DNA of 64,000 nt from Patagioenas fasciata (GCF_037038585.1 NC_092525.1:17836867-17900866); one strand, 5' to 3'. Shown: positions 11,782 to 26,149, counted from the stretch's first letter. The notes: generated by a model from the sequence alone, not told the origin. Program-made: numbers and translations.

Positions 11782-14700
11782 CTTCAAGTACAACAAAACC
11801 AAAGCCAACATCACTTATTTGGAACAAATTCACAAAACCAACACACCCAGCTGCTCTCTTCAGACCAAATGTACCCATGTGAGCAGCTGCATGTTAAGCG
11901 TAGGGCAAAAATAGTTCTAAAGTCATACTTTTCCAGATATGAGAGAGCATGTCCTTGCCAACTGGGCTCAGAAACCATCAGCGACTCTGAGCATTGTATG
12001 TAGGCTGATTGTTTAGTATCAGTACAGTACGGACAACCACCACACAAACCCCCTCACCTCTCAACCCAACACAAGACCAGCTCTTCAGCATACAGCTCAT
12101 TTGCCAATCATAACCAAGACCAAATTCACAACCACCTCCAACACATTAGTATATACGACAGCTCTTGAGCCTAATTGTACCAGCTGAAGGATGTCTTAGC
12201 AGTATCCAGTTCTATGGATATAGGAGAAGTCAGAGTGATCTTAAGTCACTTAAAAATCCAGTTAGGTTTGGCGTGGAAGAAAATAAAAGTTTGGGTTTTG
12301 GTGAGAAAAGAGGAAAGTTCAGGAATTAAACTTGCCTGATGAGAATCTTTCTGCATATTTGCATGATTGCAGCCTTAGTGCAGGACTCAGCAAGCTGCCA
12401 AGGCTAAAGCAGAGCAGAGCTGAGCAGAGCTGACCACCTTGGGGAGCTTCTCCTTCCCAGCCTGAAATGGCATGAAGCTGCAGAGTCAATAGGAGACCAA
12501 CGAAGACCAAGAGCCATTTAAAGGGTTATTTTGGTGGGCTGTGATATGGCCTTACACCTCAGGTGTTTGCATTTTGCAACTGTAATAACTATTCCACTAT
12601 CTTAACTAAGAACCCCTTTGTTGCAGCCTTTCTTATCATAGCAGCACTGTGTTAACAGCATCATTCTTAGAAAATTACAGTATAATATATTGGATATAGA
12701 CTTGAGTAAATGTGGTTTTGTTTTATTGCAGAATTAACTGACTTGTTGGACGCAAACCTAGTAAAATGATATTTTAACTGCTTATTAGATACAAATTAAG
12801 CTCTTGACTATTTAAATTGCTTTCTGTTCAACTGTTTTGATCTTTGCAAAATTTACCTACATTCCTGTAATTATACATTTGCTACCTCATTATGTCAGAT
12901 TAGTCAGAAGACATAGATCCTCTAGCACAGCAAATTAAGCAACAAGCAGCTATGTAAATGCACACCATGCTCTTGGGTAGTCTTAATAATCATGATGGCA
13001 CCTGCAAAGAGTTGCCTTTCCCAGAGAATCCTGGAAATCTGAGAACATTTGTCCTGCTGTAGAGCCATGGGAGAGCTGCTCTGTAAAAAGAACTTGCTGG
13101 TCATTATTAACTACTCAGGCACCCAGAAATGGGCAAGATTTATCATGGTTAAGGTAGGCTGGTGGCATTGCCAGTGTTCTTTATAGAGTTTACAAAGTGA
13201 CCTTACAGCTGTCACTGCTCTGGTTCTATAGTGTGTCCATGAGTGGTGTTAGATACATGTTACTGAAATATTGCTCACAAAATCACCATTACTCCTGCTG
13301 ATTTACTCTATAGATTACCAAACCCATTTAATGTCATCCACTCTTTCAAAACTACTGAGCTATCAGTAAATATTAATATATATCTTTAAACTGGAGACTC
13401 CATTGGTAAAGTGATAGTTATCTACTCCCCTATGCACAGAGGGTGCTTAATGCTCTCTGGTGTGGTCATGATGCACATGCACGTGGCCCACATGCTAGAC
13501 CAGTAAAATTAGAGAACATTTCTTCTCTGCCAGCTTCAGAACAGAAGATGCCTTCTTGAGGCACAGGAATATTTCTCTTGCCAAACCACTTGCAAGTATC
13601 TACTTCAAGCATGATTAAAAAAAAAAAAAAGAGAAAGTAAAAAAAAGTTTTAAAAAAATCAAAGTAGCTCGTTGGCTTCCAAATATGGAATAAATGTTTG
13701 ATCTCTCTTCACAAACTTTGCTTTCTTATTACGCTGTGCTAGGAGAGCCAGGGTGGAAGGAGAAGGTAATGTTCAAATGTATTTTTCAGTCCTGCAGGTC
13801 AGCTTTTAAAAGAAAAGAAGGCAGAAATGTGGTAACTTGGAACAGGGGAAGGGGACAAAGGGACCAGAGGACCACAGGTACTGGACAAATTTTTACTGTT
13901 GTAGGAGAGCAACAGAAAAGCTTCAAGAGTACAGAAAGCCTAGAATCTTTAGAAATCAGCTCTAAGGAAAAGAAAAAGTGAGAGAGGAGGAGAAACAGAG
14001 CAAGAATGAGAATTTCACTGTATTTCTAGAAGCAGCAGCTGCAATTAATTCCACATTTACTACATACACTAAAACAGAAACAGAAAGGATGGCTAATGAA
14101 GAAATCCAAGCTGGTGTCACTCAAGCAAGAGCACAAACCTGGTATTTAAGATTTAACGGGAGGCAAGTATTACTTAGCTATTGTCAAGCTATTGAGGAAG
14201 CTTACAATGTAGCAGCGCTATACAGCATTATACCAGCTGCAGTAATTTGCTAGGGTATCTTTTAGCCACTGGATGAGAGCAGCATCCTCTGTGCTGAGAA
14301 AGATGCTCTTTCTCAGTTACTAGCAATGATATGGTCTTCACAAACTACTCACAGAAGAACAAAATAAATACATTCAAAGGTTCCTCTGCTAGGCAGTGTC
14401 TCCTAGAAAGCATAAAGATGTATAAAGAAACAGTAAGGGTTAATGCGTTAAGATACAAACCTGACAATATATACAGAAACCCAGAAGAACAGAGAAAAAA
14501 AATCAGATTGATAGAAAAAAAGGTAGCTTGCCCCTGCATTTTTTTTCTGAATAGAACATTTCTGTGCTACATCCCTCTTATAAATTGAGACCCTCAGAGT
14601 GACTACAGACCTTTCCGAAGGACAGTTGTAGGTCCCTGGGTCATGGGGAACAGCTGGACGGGGCACTAGGACAGGGAGGGCTGAGCCCCAAGTGTGTCCT

Positions 14701-16249
14701 GTGGAATTCAGCCACCTGGCCAGGCATCACCTACCGCTGCCATTGCATGTCCCTGAGCCACGCTCAAAGACAGCTGAGCTTCTGCGTTTGCTCTTTGAGC
14801 ATAAAAGTCCTGAGAAAATAGCAGTTGAGTTTTCCCTCAAGCACATGTGTTAGCCTGGAGAGGACTGTGACCTGGTCTGTGGTACAAGGAGGACCAAGGA
14901 CACCCACTGGGTCTGAAGGGATGAGCCGGTTCTTGGTCCCTCTTCAGGTTTCACTGTGCAGATAATGTGACCACCACCAGCTGGTCAGGATATTGAGTTA
15001 GCAGCATAACAGCATTTCCCTGCGTGGAAAGATCTTCCTACCAGTCGAGTGGTAAACCCGAAAGAGGGAAACAGTCCTTTCCCTTCACACAAAGGCAAAA
15101 GGCACATTTTGTGTTAAAACAAAGTGCCCAAGGGACATGACACCCCCTCCCTCCCCTCCATCCCACCAGGAACTGCATCCCCTGCGCACATTTGATGTGT
15201 CGAGGCCAAAGCCAAAAATTCACACTCACAGACCCCACGCAAGCCCCAGATGCACCTTCTGGTACAGCAGGAACAGGAGCTCGCAAGCTTGTCTGTGTAA
15301 AAATAGTTTGCTCCAAGTTAGCAATGCAGGAGCCTGCCACGGGGCTCGGATCCCAGTTTTCAGCACGCTGTCACACAGCAGTTCAGTGAACACTGGCCAC
15401 GGGCTGCAGTTGATGTCTAGAAGCCTCATTATGGAGAATTAGCCTCCACATATATGGGATGAATCTTGCTCCTTCCATGGCAAGAACTCTTTATTAACCC
15501 AGTTATTGGATATTCCCCGAACGGCTTATTGCGCTTCAGAGACACACTCTGACCTGTATTTGTAGCATGAGTTTCAGATGGATTGCTTGCTAACGGCAGC
15601 CTTTTCATTTCCTAAATATTAGGAACTTTAATGTAGTTGTTTCATTGCTGCATGTGCACTGCAAAGAGTGCCTGGGATGCACAGGATGGCTCTTCTTGAA
15701 CAGCTCCGTTAGGTGATGGCAACGATGATCTCACTGAAGCACCTCAAGTCAATGGAGCGGCATGGAGAGACACAACTTCACGCAGTCGACTGAGAAGGTG
15801 AAGTTTGTATTTGTTCTAGCTGAAGGCTCTGAGAAAAGGCTATTCTGTGTTCAGAATAAACCTCCAGCAGTCCCCAACTACAGCGACAACCTGCTGCATC
15901 TCCTTAAAAGAAATAAAATATGTCATACAGTAGCATTCCTATCACAGCCCTTTCTTGTCATCAGCTAAAGGGTGATATTTCTGCAGCTCTGGACAGGCTA
16001 CAACTGAAGGAGCCTCTGCTGATGGCACCTTGTGCTGTACAGGATGGGGGCTGGAGAGCCCAGAAATCTCAATTAAAGCACTTAAGCTCTCTCTAGCTAA
16101 TTTACAGAGTATTAGGAGAAGGATGCGCAGCACAGGAGGAGAACTTCTCCTCCCAATGCAGAGAGACTGCTGAGACACCACAGCAAACGCTGAGTCCCCA
16201 TAGATACGTCCCACCACAGTGGGTGCACAGCCTTCGAGGAGAACATGAT

Positions 16250-16486
16250 GATCAAGTTGTGCCAGGGAAGGTTCAGACTGGGTATTAGGAAACATTTCTT
16301 CACAGAAGTGGTTGTCAGGCATTGGAACAGGCTGCCCAGGGCAGTGGTGGAGTCACTATCCCTGGAGGGGTTGAACAGATGTGGAGATGAGGTTCTAAAG
16401 GACATGGGTTAGTGCTCGATTTGGGTTGTGGTTGGACTCAATGATCTTGAGGGTCTCTTCCAAGCAAAATGATTTTGTGATTCTAA
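16250..16486 (+). repeat. CR1 LINE 3'-end fragment
   Basis: Clear CR1 signature: TCAAGTTGTGCCAGGGAAGG, CATTGGAACAGGCTGCCCAG, GGCAGTGGTGGAGTCACTAT, then GGTTGGACTCAATGATCTTG and the terminal ATTTTGTGATTCT. 5' truncated. Confidence 0.93.
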
Positions 16487-16734
16487 GTTCAGAGGATGCA
16501 CTCATGGCTCCCCAAAGGCACAGGCGTTATGCCAGAGTGATATGAAGTGCTTTGGTAGGACAGCTTTGGGGTGTTGACAGCTTGCAGAGACCGACACTCA
16601 TCAGTACTGTCAAAAGAGCCCTGCTGTCATTGGTCTTCCCTTAGTAGAGCAAAACCATCCAAGCATGTCCAAGAAGAGTATCCAAGAAGAGTACACAATG
16701 CCTTCAGACACAAGGTGTGAACTGTGGAGTTGTC

Positions 16735-16808
16735 ATATGCAGGGACAGGAGTTAGACTCAATGATCCTTGTCGGTTCCTTCCAACTCAGGACATTCTATG
16801 GTTCTATG
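16735..16808 (+). repeat. CR1 LINE terminal fragment
   Basis: Only the last part of the CR1 3' UTR is present: GGGACAGGAGTTAGACTCAA, GATCCTTGTCGGTTCCTTCC and CATTCTATGGTTCTATG. It lies 250 bp from the previous copy. Confidence 0.75.
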
Positions 16809-19074
16809 TGTATATATTAGCCAAAGTAGGAAATTCATCTTCTGTACATGGACAAAGAAAGATGCCACACCGTATCCAGAAGAGAAATACCTCTCTCCTC
16901 CTGTAACCCCACGAAGGTTGACTCACCTCAACTCCTCTTGCTTCAGTTCCACAAGTGGTGTTTGTGTCTAATCTCAAAAGCAAAGACTTTTAAACCAGCC
17001 CAGCTTCAAAGACTGGGTTTTGGGGCCAGAAATGGGTGAATGAAACAGGCGTGACCCCATGTGATGGGGGACGTTTTGGCACCAGCCACCATCACCTGCA
17101 GCCGGAGGCTTCGCAGGGGATCACGGAGGAACCAGCAACAGAGGCTTCCACGCTACTACCAGCTGATGGAGGCGCTCACAGGTTGGAAAATCTGAGAAAT
17201 GCCCTATTTGGAAGCTTTCCTTGCAAGATCTGCACATTGTGGTCCTTGTCTGCCAGGGCGGTCCTGAAGCACCAGCCCCCCTAGGCAACCCACATACCCA
17301 ACAAACCACAGGCCATGAATTCCAGCTCTCCAGGGAGCTAAGGGGGAAATGAGCCGACATTTAAAAGGCATTTTAAACTGTGTCAGTCTGCGTATTTATG
17401 CTGATGAAGCAATACTTCGCTGGAGAGCGGGGAGGTGAAAGCAAGATGCCTAGAAATCGAAGCTCAGCAGCAAGTACTGCGTTTCATGGGTTACTTAGCA
17501 AGAGTAAGCAGACCCTTTTTGCCTGTAAAGGGCAGACAAAAAGCAGACATGAAACCATAGGAAAGGAAGCAGGTTTACCTCAGTCTGCCCAGACTATATG
17601 TCTTTTCAATGTCATTTTTTTTTTCCCTCTCAGAGATCTACTGCCTGTGCTTTCTTTAGAGATGGTGCGAGGAAAGAGCTAAACTTTCCCTATTCCTCAC
17701 CGTGGTTCTTCTCTAGAAAAGCATTAAAGCCTTCATCTCCCACCCTCCCAAGAAAAAGAGGTTAGTTTAGGAGTACTGAATGCTCCTTTGTATTCTCTTT
17801 CTATGGTACCATGACAGCCTGACACTATGATGAGAAAAAAAAACCAAAAACTTGTTAGCTGCTGCGTACATGTCCCAAATGCCACATTTCTGGAAGGTTT
17901 TAGCCACTCGTCGCAGCCTTCTCCTGCCCCACAAAGTGATTTTGGGGGGAAAGTTTGTTTGCTCGTCTTCCTCCCGCAGACAATTACGAGGACACAACGT
18001 GAAAGGGCAGCAAGGGATGCAGTGCAGGCTGCCCTGGGCACAGAAAGGGCCCTTTTGAAGGTCCCCAAACTGAAAGAAGTTGAGCCACTGTTGTTGTGGC
18101 TTCAGCATCAAAGCCTGAATTGTTTTTCAGGAACACTCGGGAAAAAAAAAGAAAAAAGATACTATTTGTGCTTCTGCCTCCTCCCCACAGCCAGCGGAGG
18201 AGCAGCCCCCACTCACGTTCCTCCCACACACAGCTTTCCCAGCAAAGCCTGTGTAACACGGGACATGATTTCACACCAGCATTACGGGATATAAAACCAG
18301 GCTGCTGAAGCTCCATCACCCTATCTATGGGCTTCGCCTTGGCATTGCACAAGAGCACACACTGTGTAAAGGGGAGAAGCAGCAGCCCTGGTGCAGGCAC
18401 CCCAGCCACAGCATTATTCAAGCATCCTGATATAGGTACATCACCTATGGAGGGGTATACGTGTGCAAAAAATGGGCAGATGGCCAAACCAAGCCAGGCA
18501 GAGCAGAGTCCCCGCATCCCCAGTTCTTGCCATTCCCCACACTGAGTTTATCTTCCATGCTCAGCACTTCATCTTCCAGGGGATTGCAAATCAATTTGCA
18601 GACATTACTGGAAGGGTTTAAACTCCCATTTCAAAGGGGAGGGTGACGGGTATTTCCAAATGAAAATCTCTGGGCAGGTGGCTCCTTTGCATCCAGTGAT
18701 AATCAATAGCATTCAGATCCAAGTGCTTCACTTGTCTATGTTTTAAGAGTACAATCTTCCCCCTAACCCTTCCTTCCAGCACATAGCTCTCTGCTGGAGA
18801 GCTGAGCTTTACCGCATTTAAGCAAAGGCTCTAAAACATCCATGCTATTATATGCACTTACGTCCTCTGTTAGATTGGATGCAGCCCAAGTGTCATAATT
18901 ACATGAACTTTTTAATAGGCACTGAGTGATGCTTTGCAAAGGGGCTGGCGAGATGATCAGCAGCAAGAGGCAGCTCAAACAGCAATAAAGAGGCATTCAC
19001 AGGAAAGAAGAGCGCTTCTACCTGCAGAAATTACTTGGGAAGCTCCTCAGACGCACAGAGACCCTGAAGACTGA

Positions 19075-19100
19075 TTTTTTTTTTTTTTTTTTTTTTTTTT
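19075..19100. repeat. Poly(T) run of 26
   Basis: An uninterrupted 26-T tract. It could be the A-tail of a minus-strand retroposed sequence or simple slippage. No adjacent retrocopy was recognised. Confidence 0.9.
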
Positions 19101-19801
19101 GCTACCAGTGTCATCTGTCCCCTCCTCCACTGCTGTCCCAGATTCCTGGTAGAGTTAGACTCCCTACAAGGCTGAGCACAGATATCTCAAAGTATTGTTC
19201 TGTGAAAATAAAAAGCAAAACACGTGCAGAGTAGAATTGCAGGACAAGAGCAGCAGAACCACTTGATAACCCCATCACTGCGACCCCCAAACCCAGCTTT
19301 CACTCATCCTGATGCTTTCAAAAGTGGAGGCATGCAAAAGGAAGGCTGCATTAGCAAGTGTGATCCCTAAGGAAATAGGTTAAAATACATAGGAATGGGT
19401 TCTGCATGGCCAAAGGGAAGTTCAAGATCAGGCTGTAGAGATGTTTGGACTCTCTAAGGTCACAGGGCAGCACAGGGAGATGCACTGCAAGCCAAGGAGC
19501 CTAATGAACATTAATGCCTCATCAGATCACACATCATGTGAGATTATAAGCCAGTATTATCCCTCACCCCCAAAACCAGGCAGTTTGGCTGTTTTGCAAT
19601 AAGCACACTAACAATGAGACTGCTCAAGACAAAACCCAGCGGTTCTTGAGCAGGAGGGAAAAGCTGGATTCACCAGAGGCAAGTACAACCCTAAGAACAC
19701 AACCAGCTCCAACAGAGGGGTAAAACCAGAATATTGGTTTCATAAGCAGCCAGTAATACAAACTGCAACTTTATATACAATACTAGGCGAGCTTGGGGAA
19801 G

Positions 19802-19807
19802 GATGGG
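19802..19807. repeat. Target-site duplication, left copy (GATGGG)
   Basis: Identical to 20146-20151 and immediately abuts the LTR end. Confidence 0.9.
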
Positions 19808-20145
19808 TGTCGTGGTTGAGACGGACAAACGACATGGACCAAGTTCTACCAGGATGAAAGTAGTAGATGCCATTTATTGCCACAAGTGCATTTTTATACA
19901 GTTTTACCAATTCATGTGTCTCTTCACTATTGGTTACAAGTTACAGCAGTAACATCTCATTGGCTAATTTTGCTATCATCAGTGTTACTCTTCTACTCCC
20001 TTCTCTCTCACGGGTACATCCTTAATATCTCCGGATACTCCTTTACTCCCATCTTTCTCATGGGTAGGCCTTCATATCTTCAAGGCTAATTTCTGTTCCC
20101 ATGCCCTCCGTCAGGGAATCCATGGACCCACCGTAGTCCCCCACA
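19808..20145 (-). mobile_element. Solo LTR of an avian endogenous retrovirus, 338 bp
   Basis: Read on the minus strand it begins TGTGGGGGACTACGG and ends CCACGACA, the canonical TG...CA ends. It has two CCAAT boxes (19959-19963, 19929-19933), a TATAAAAA at 19891-19898 and AATAAA at 19873-19878. A perfect 6-bp duplication, GATGGG, flanks it (19802-19807 and 20146-20151). There is no second LTR or internal coding region, so this is a recombined solo LTR. It lies in the same orientation as DNAJC6, in its first intron. The 6-bp duplication fits alpha- or beta-like integrases; the family name is not determined. Confidence 0.9.
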
Positions 20146-20151
20146 GATGGG
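20146..20151. repeat. Target-site duplication, right copy (GATGGG)
   Basis: Identical to 19802-19807 and directly follows the LTR end at 20145. Confidence 0.9.
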
Positions 20152-22417
20152 CTACTTTCCAGCAATTAGCTGTCACTGCACCCATCCGGAAATTTTGCCT
20201 GGAATAGATAGAAACCACCTCAAGACTCCAAGTTGCATCACTACCTGCCCAAGAACTTGGCAGCTTTACCTCTAACAGAGGGGCCACTCTGTGTTCTTCT
20301 GCCCTTCCCACTCCCAAAAGCTATCAGCGTCCTTTCCAGGTGAAGTTAGGCTAGGAAAATTAAGTCACTATAAGCCCACAAGGGGCTCATACATAACAGA
20401 TATCAGGAGGAAGGAGAGAGCAGGAACTGAGAAGTTCATAAAGAAGGTGCTTTGAGTAGCAACAGGTTTGGGTTCACATCTTAAAGAATCACTGGTACAG
20501 GGAGATCTCTGTGCAATTCTGCTGCCGTTGGGCAATGCACATCCAGGCAGGCGGCATTGCCTCCCTCCTCGACTGCAGGAATAGCTGTATTCCCCCCCAA
20601 AATACAAAAAAATACAAAAAGTCACGGTCCCTTTTCTGTGTGTGGGCTGGGCCAAGGTCTCTGACCCCCCCGGGCAGATCTCGGATCCCCTGGCAGAACA
20701 TAGCGCAGCATAGGGTAGAGAAGCTCCAGAACTTCTTTTTGAGCTTTTCCATGATAAAAAGCAAGAGCTAATATTGTATGAGCCCAAGGCTTTGTATTTG
20801 AAGGCTCATTTGAGACTGTCCAAATGTAAACTTCATGGAAATTCGAAGAATTAAGATATTTCTGCTTTTGCTTAAGAAATAGTAACTAAAGAATGCTGCT
20901 TGCACCATTGACTAAGCAACAAGTAGCATTTCCACAAACAGGGGTTTTCCTTCCTTTTTTAGAAGGGCAGTGATATTGGGAAAAAAACAAACACCACTCA
21001 GTACTGTGACAAATTTGTTTCATTTGTTATATATTTCCCCTTATGAAGCTCATACCACAGTGAACAAAATGCACAAAGCTGGAATACTGAACTACTAACA
21101 CAAGCCATGAAATTGGTCTTTAAAGTTGATTGACATTCTCTCTGCTTCTCCTCCCTGTGAAAACAACAACAACAAAAAAAGAGAAAAGCACAACTGCCAA
21201 CGCCAAACCATTCAAGTGTTCAGAAAACACCAACCAAACAAAAGAGTTATTAAACTGAACCTCCCCGTTTGAAAATGCAGCTAGAAGAGAATACAAACCA
21301 ACATTGTCAGCAGCAGCCTTTGTCCCCGTGCCAGTGACACCGAGACGTCTCTCTTCTGACTCAGTGAAAAGGAATCACCAGACTACAAGAGATTATGTTT
21401 GCAAGCATAAAACAGTTCAAGAAATCTCAACTTCAACACTTGCAATTCATTTAAAACGCTTTTCTTTTGCAGTTACTCTGCCTGAGGAAGCACATAGCAC
21501 AAGCTAGTTTATCCCCTGAGTGTTTAAAAGCTATTTTGTAGATAATCTAGTTTGTAAGCACCACAGAAGAGCACAGAAAAAGAGGTGGTTTTCCTTTTCT
21601 AACGTGTATTCTTGCTGTTACTTTTATATCTTATTTCCTAGAACTTCTTTCAGTGCTCAGTCAGCTGCTAAGAAAGCATTACTGAATGCCACAGCAAAAA
21701 CCTAAATAAATTGCTTCTTCACTACCTGCTTCTCATCTTGTGAGTGCTTTCAGCAGCTTAAAAATAAAGAGACAAAGGGAGTACTACAGAGATGCTGTTC
21801 TTGGAATTTGGTTTTTGAGCTTGCCAGGTTTTATGTCCTCCACCCTCAGACTTCCAACCCGAGTCCAGACACTTTCTGGAGGAACATACACGGAACATAT
21901 AGGTCCCACTGGACTGACGTACTCTCGTATTACTACATTACATCTAGCATATTCCACAGGAGTTGTGTAAAATCTTACATCAGCAGCTGAATATTCAGCA
22001 GTTAAGGGCAGGTGCTAAAGTCGCCCTGAGCTTTAATGCCCACCTGAAGCGTCACAGAACTTAAGCATAAGCCTGTATGAACAGGCAAAACTGTGAGACT
22101 TAAATCTGAGATTTAAAGCACACACTGACCGATATTTCATTCTGGCTGGTATAAGTCTGGCAAAGTTTAAAGCAACCACAGACAAGTTCATCACACGAGC
22201 ATCATTAGATACCAGCACTAACCGATATGGCCACCCTACCTGAAATAAAGTTTCTGCTCTTGGCTCCTTTGAGCTAAAACCAAGCCTAACAGGGAAGCAC
22301 TCAACAAACCTGTGGGTGAGAGTTTCCATTTATGGTGCCTGTGAGCCCACAGGTACTTCGAGCAACTTAAATTGTCACTGCTTCAGTTAAACAGCTCATA
22401 TTAGCTCTCCTCTGAGT

Positions 22418-23116
22418 GGCACAGGTGGCCAGAAGGATTTTTAACAATCTGAACCAAGAAGCATTTTCCAGTCCCAGAGACTCAAAAAAAATAATAAAAA
22501 AATCTTATTTTCCCAGGCTCAGCAACTGGACACAGCCTGGCCAGACCCTGGTGGTTAGCAGGTCGAGAGAGGTTCTCCTTCCCCTCGACTCTGTCCTGCT
22601 GAGACCCCATCTGGAATATTGTGTCCAGTTCTGGGCCACTCAGTTCCAGAAGGACAGGGAACTGCTGGAGAGAGTCCAGTGCCGGGCAACGAAGGTGGTG
22701 AAGGGAGTGGAGCATCTCCCGTGTGAGGAAAGGATGAGGGAGCTGGGGCTCTTGAGTTTGGAGAAGAGGAGACTGAGAGGTGACCTCATTAGTGTTTACA
22801 CATATATAAAGGGTGAGTGTCATGAGTATGGAGCCAGGCTCTTCTCAGTGACAACTAATGATAGGACAAGGGGTAATGGGTTCAAACTGGAACACAAGAG
22901 GTTCCATTTAAATTTGAGAAGAAACTTCTTCTCAGTGAGGGTGACAGACACTGGACCAGGCTGCCCAGGGAGGCTGTGGAGTCTCCTTCTCTGCAGACAT
23001 TCAAACCCGCCTGGACACCTTCCTGTGTAACCTCATCTGGGTGTTCCTGCTCTGGCAGGGGGATTGGACTGGATGAGCTTTCGAGGTCCCTTCCAATCCC
23101 TAACATTCTGTGATGG
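22418..23116 (+). mobile_element. CR1 LINE fragment with decayed 3' part of the reverse-transcriptase ORF
   Basis: The longest CR1 piece here (about 700 bp). One frame remains open from 22416 to 23030. It contains the typical C-terminal CR1 ORF2 signatures [23 protein letters not shown] and [19 protein letters not shown], then the CR1 3' UTR ending CCTAACATTCTGTGATG. The 5' portion and catalytic core are absent, so it is non-autonomous. The 3' UTR resembles the copy at 49097-49385 more than the others. Confidence 0.93.
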
Positions 23117-26100
23117 TGTCCAAGAGCCCCTTGTGAGCCTCCCCATACCAGCCCCCTTTCCAGATTTCCATGAGCAGATCCTGCCCTCCAACAGCAAAAC
23201 CCCAGCACACAGGATGCTCTTGGTTCTTGCCTTTTGTCTCTTTTTGCATTTCTTCTTTTGACCCTAAGCAACACCAGTGGGAAGAAAAAAAAATAAGCCA
23301 ATAATCATAACTACTCAGAAGTTACAGCAAAGCTGTAACCGCTGATTACTTTCATTGCAAGAAGCTGTTTATGAGATTGCAAGCCCACATTAAGAGATGA
23401 TACTTCAAAATTTAATACTTTGAATTAGTTTTAAAAAAATTAATAGAAAAACCCAACAGGAGCCCACATTCTCAACTCAAGCGAGTTAGAGTCATTGCAG
23501 CAATAGCAAACACAGCCACACTAGCTAAGCCAACAGCAATTTGCCCCAGAATTGCCAGTGCTTTCTCGTCAGCACAAATCCTCACTCATCTACCTTCTAT
23601 AATTACTTAATATTAATCTACAACACATCTTCTAGAGAGCAAAGGCCATTTTTCTATGCCCAGAGTGCACTCTCCTGGTGCAGACTAAACTTCACATGTG
23701 GGGAGAAAGGAGGAAGGTTTGATTCTCCAACTATTTAACTTTATTAAAGACACTATTTATCTGCACCCGGAGATGTTCAGCTCAAGCCCAGCAATAACCC
23801 TGCCAGACAGACAGAGGTGCTGCACCGAGCATCCCAGATTGTGACACAGGGTTAACCCCAGGACTGATTAATTTTGGTAACTCTGGCAGCAGCTGTTCTG
23901 CCATTATTTAAAACCAGGAAAGAAAAAAACAAAACAAAACCAAAAAAACCCCAAAAAACTGAAATGTGACTTCAGGTGTGTGGGAAGTACATAACGAGCT
24001 CTAATTTGGCCAGGGTGCCTCAAGGATTCCACCTTCAGCTAATTTTGCAGCAGAGTGGCTCCCCCGCACCATAACGTCAGCAATTTATCTCACCCTTCTC
24101 CTTCCCGAGGACCTCAGGTCTCCTTTTCCCACTGAAATCTGCTCTACCACTGCCCATCTTGGGACTTGCAGCATCATTAATGGGAGAAGTCTCAATTATC
24201 TATAAGAGGTATACATTCTGTATTTTAAAAAATAAAACACAAAATGTGGGTGGTGATTTTTTTTCCTTGCTCCTATTAAGCCTAAGCCCCAGCCAGCTTG
24301 TTTTCCCATCTTTCTCTTAGACTGCTCCCCAATTCCCCCCATAAATATCCGTTTTCACACTGCATTAAAGATAAATCATGTCCCACGATTCATGAGCAGC
24401 TTCAGTCACCAAATCACTAGAAATCACAAGCACACCTGAAGGGTGGATATGGTTCTTTAAGCTTTTATAATTTCATAATTGGCAAACAAAAATGGCTTTG
24501 CAATGGACTGATAAAAATTAGGCATTTATCAGCATAGAGCATTGAAACAAACAGGGCAGATACAAGTAAGGACTTCAGGTTTAGAACAGAGCATCACACT
24601 CAGTACAGCTTTTAAAAATTTCGTGTGAAGATTTGGAAACGCCCACCAAAAAGCCCTTATTAAACAGATAAAATACTAAAAAGAAAAAACCAAACTCAAT
24701 TAAAGGACCATATTGAGGCCAGAAGTGCCAAATGTGTCATTTATAGTGCTTGTAAAATTTACGCAGTGAGAGAACCAAAATGAACTAAGGGATGCAAAAT
24801 CTGGTTAAAAGAGACTTCTGGACCATTACCTTCCAAATCCCAGAGATGGCCCTTGATCAAGTCCCTGTGTTTGAGGGGAGAACATCCTAAAAACTAATAA
24901 AAGGTATTAATGCAATTAACGCTCTGTGACAGCTTCATAGTTTAGCTATCCATGAGCATTTTTTTTTGCTTGGCAGGGAACATATTGGATTGAAGAAACT
25001 GAGCAGAATGATTGCAACAGCAACACTCAAATAATACAGGGAGCTGACGTGAGACAAAAGGCGTGACACAAGCTGCAGCACGTTTCCACACCTGCCTGGA
25101 GGCAAATGCCACCTTCCCCAACACTCACACCTTTGGGTCTCAAAGTTCAAGGAAATTCATCCAGATAATTGCTTTAACAACAGGTATTAAACTGCAATAT
25201 CTAACCATCGCAGTGGATGCCGATGCAAGAAGCCAAATAACTGTAATGCAGCAGCCTACTGTGAGTAAGGACCTACTGACACACACTATGATTACAAGCA
25301 ACTGTAGCAAGGGTATCATAGCAGCAAATTCAAATCTGAAGCTCAGGACTAAAAAAGAGTTATAAACCAAATCCAGCTCCCAAAAGAACTCATGAAAGCA
25401 AATTCAAAAGGCAAGGGGGAAGAAGAGAACGTGACTCTCATTGCATCAGAGAAAATGTGAAAAAAATGAAGATAAGCCTCTCCCCGCCCAAGTTCAGACA
25501 GAGGTCGTTAGGGGTTTTTCACCCAAACCCAGACACAGGTCATTAGGAGTTCTATTGCCCCTTGAGAAGGGGTACCACATTAAACCAGAGGTGATGTTGT
25601 TTAAGTACTTTGGGGTCATCCCTTTCTTTCACTGCACAGGACAGGTATTGCTGCAAGATCACCCCACTATGATGGGCAGACATCAAATTAGGTTCCCCCA
25701 CAAACAAACAGGGTATTTCCCTGCACAAGTTTGAGCTTTAGACATTCCCTGCAAAGGCCGTAGATGTTCACTGTGATGGGCATATCTTAACAACCAGAAC
25801 CAGTTCGGTTGGAGAGATCACTTAAAAGTACTCTCGATTACTGGTGATCCAGGCAAATTCGAACCTGTGGTTTAGAGAGGTGAAGAGCTCTCTATCCCAT
25901 TACCAGTCATAAAGACCATCTGGCCCCATGGTCCCTGAGGTAAAAAAAAAAAAAAAACAAACAAACGGTGCATCACCTATCAGAATTAATCCAGCTCAGT
26001 TTGATGAGTGCTTTGTAGAGAATGAAAATTAAAAAAAAAAAAAAGTAATGATGATTCCATGGAATAAGCCAGTTGAGGAAAGATCCCAAACCACTCCATC

Positions 26101-26149
26101 CATTTTAGCTTCAGAACAACCTTTTTCCTCTCGGGGGCTGAATACAGGA

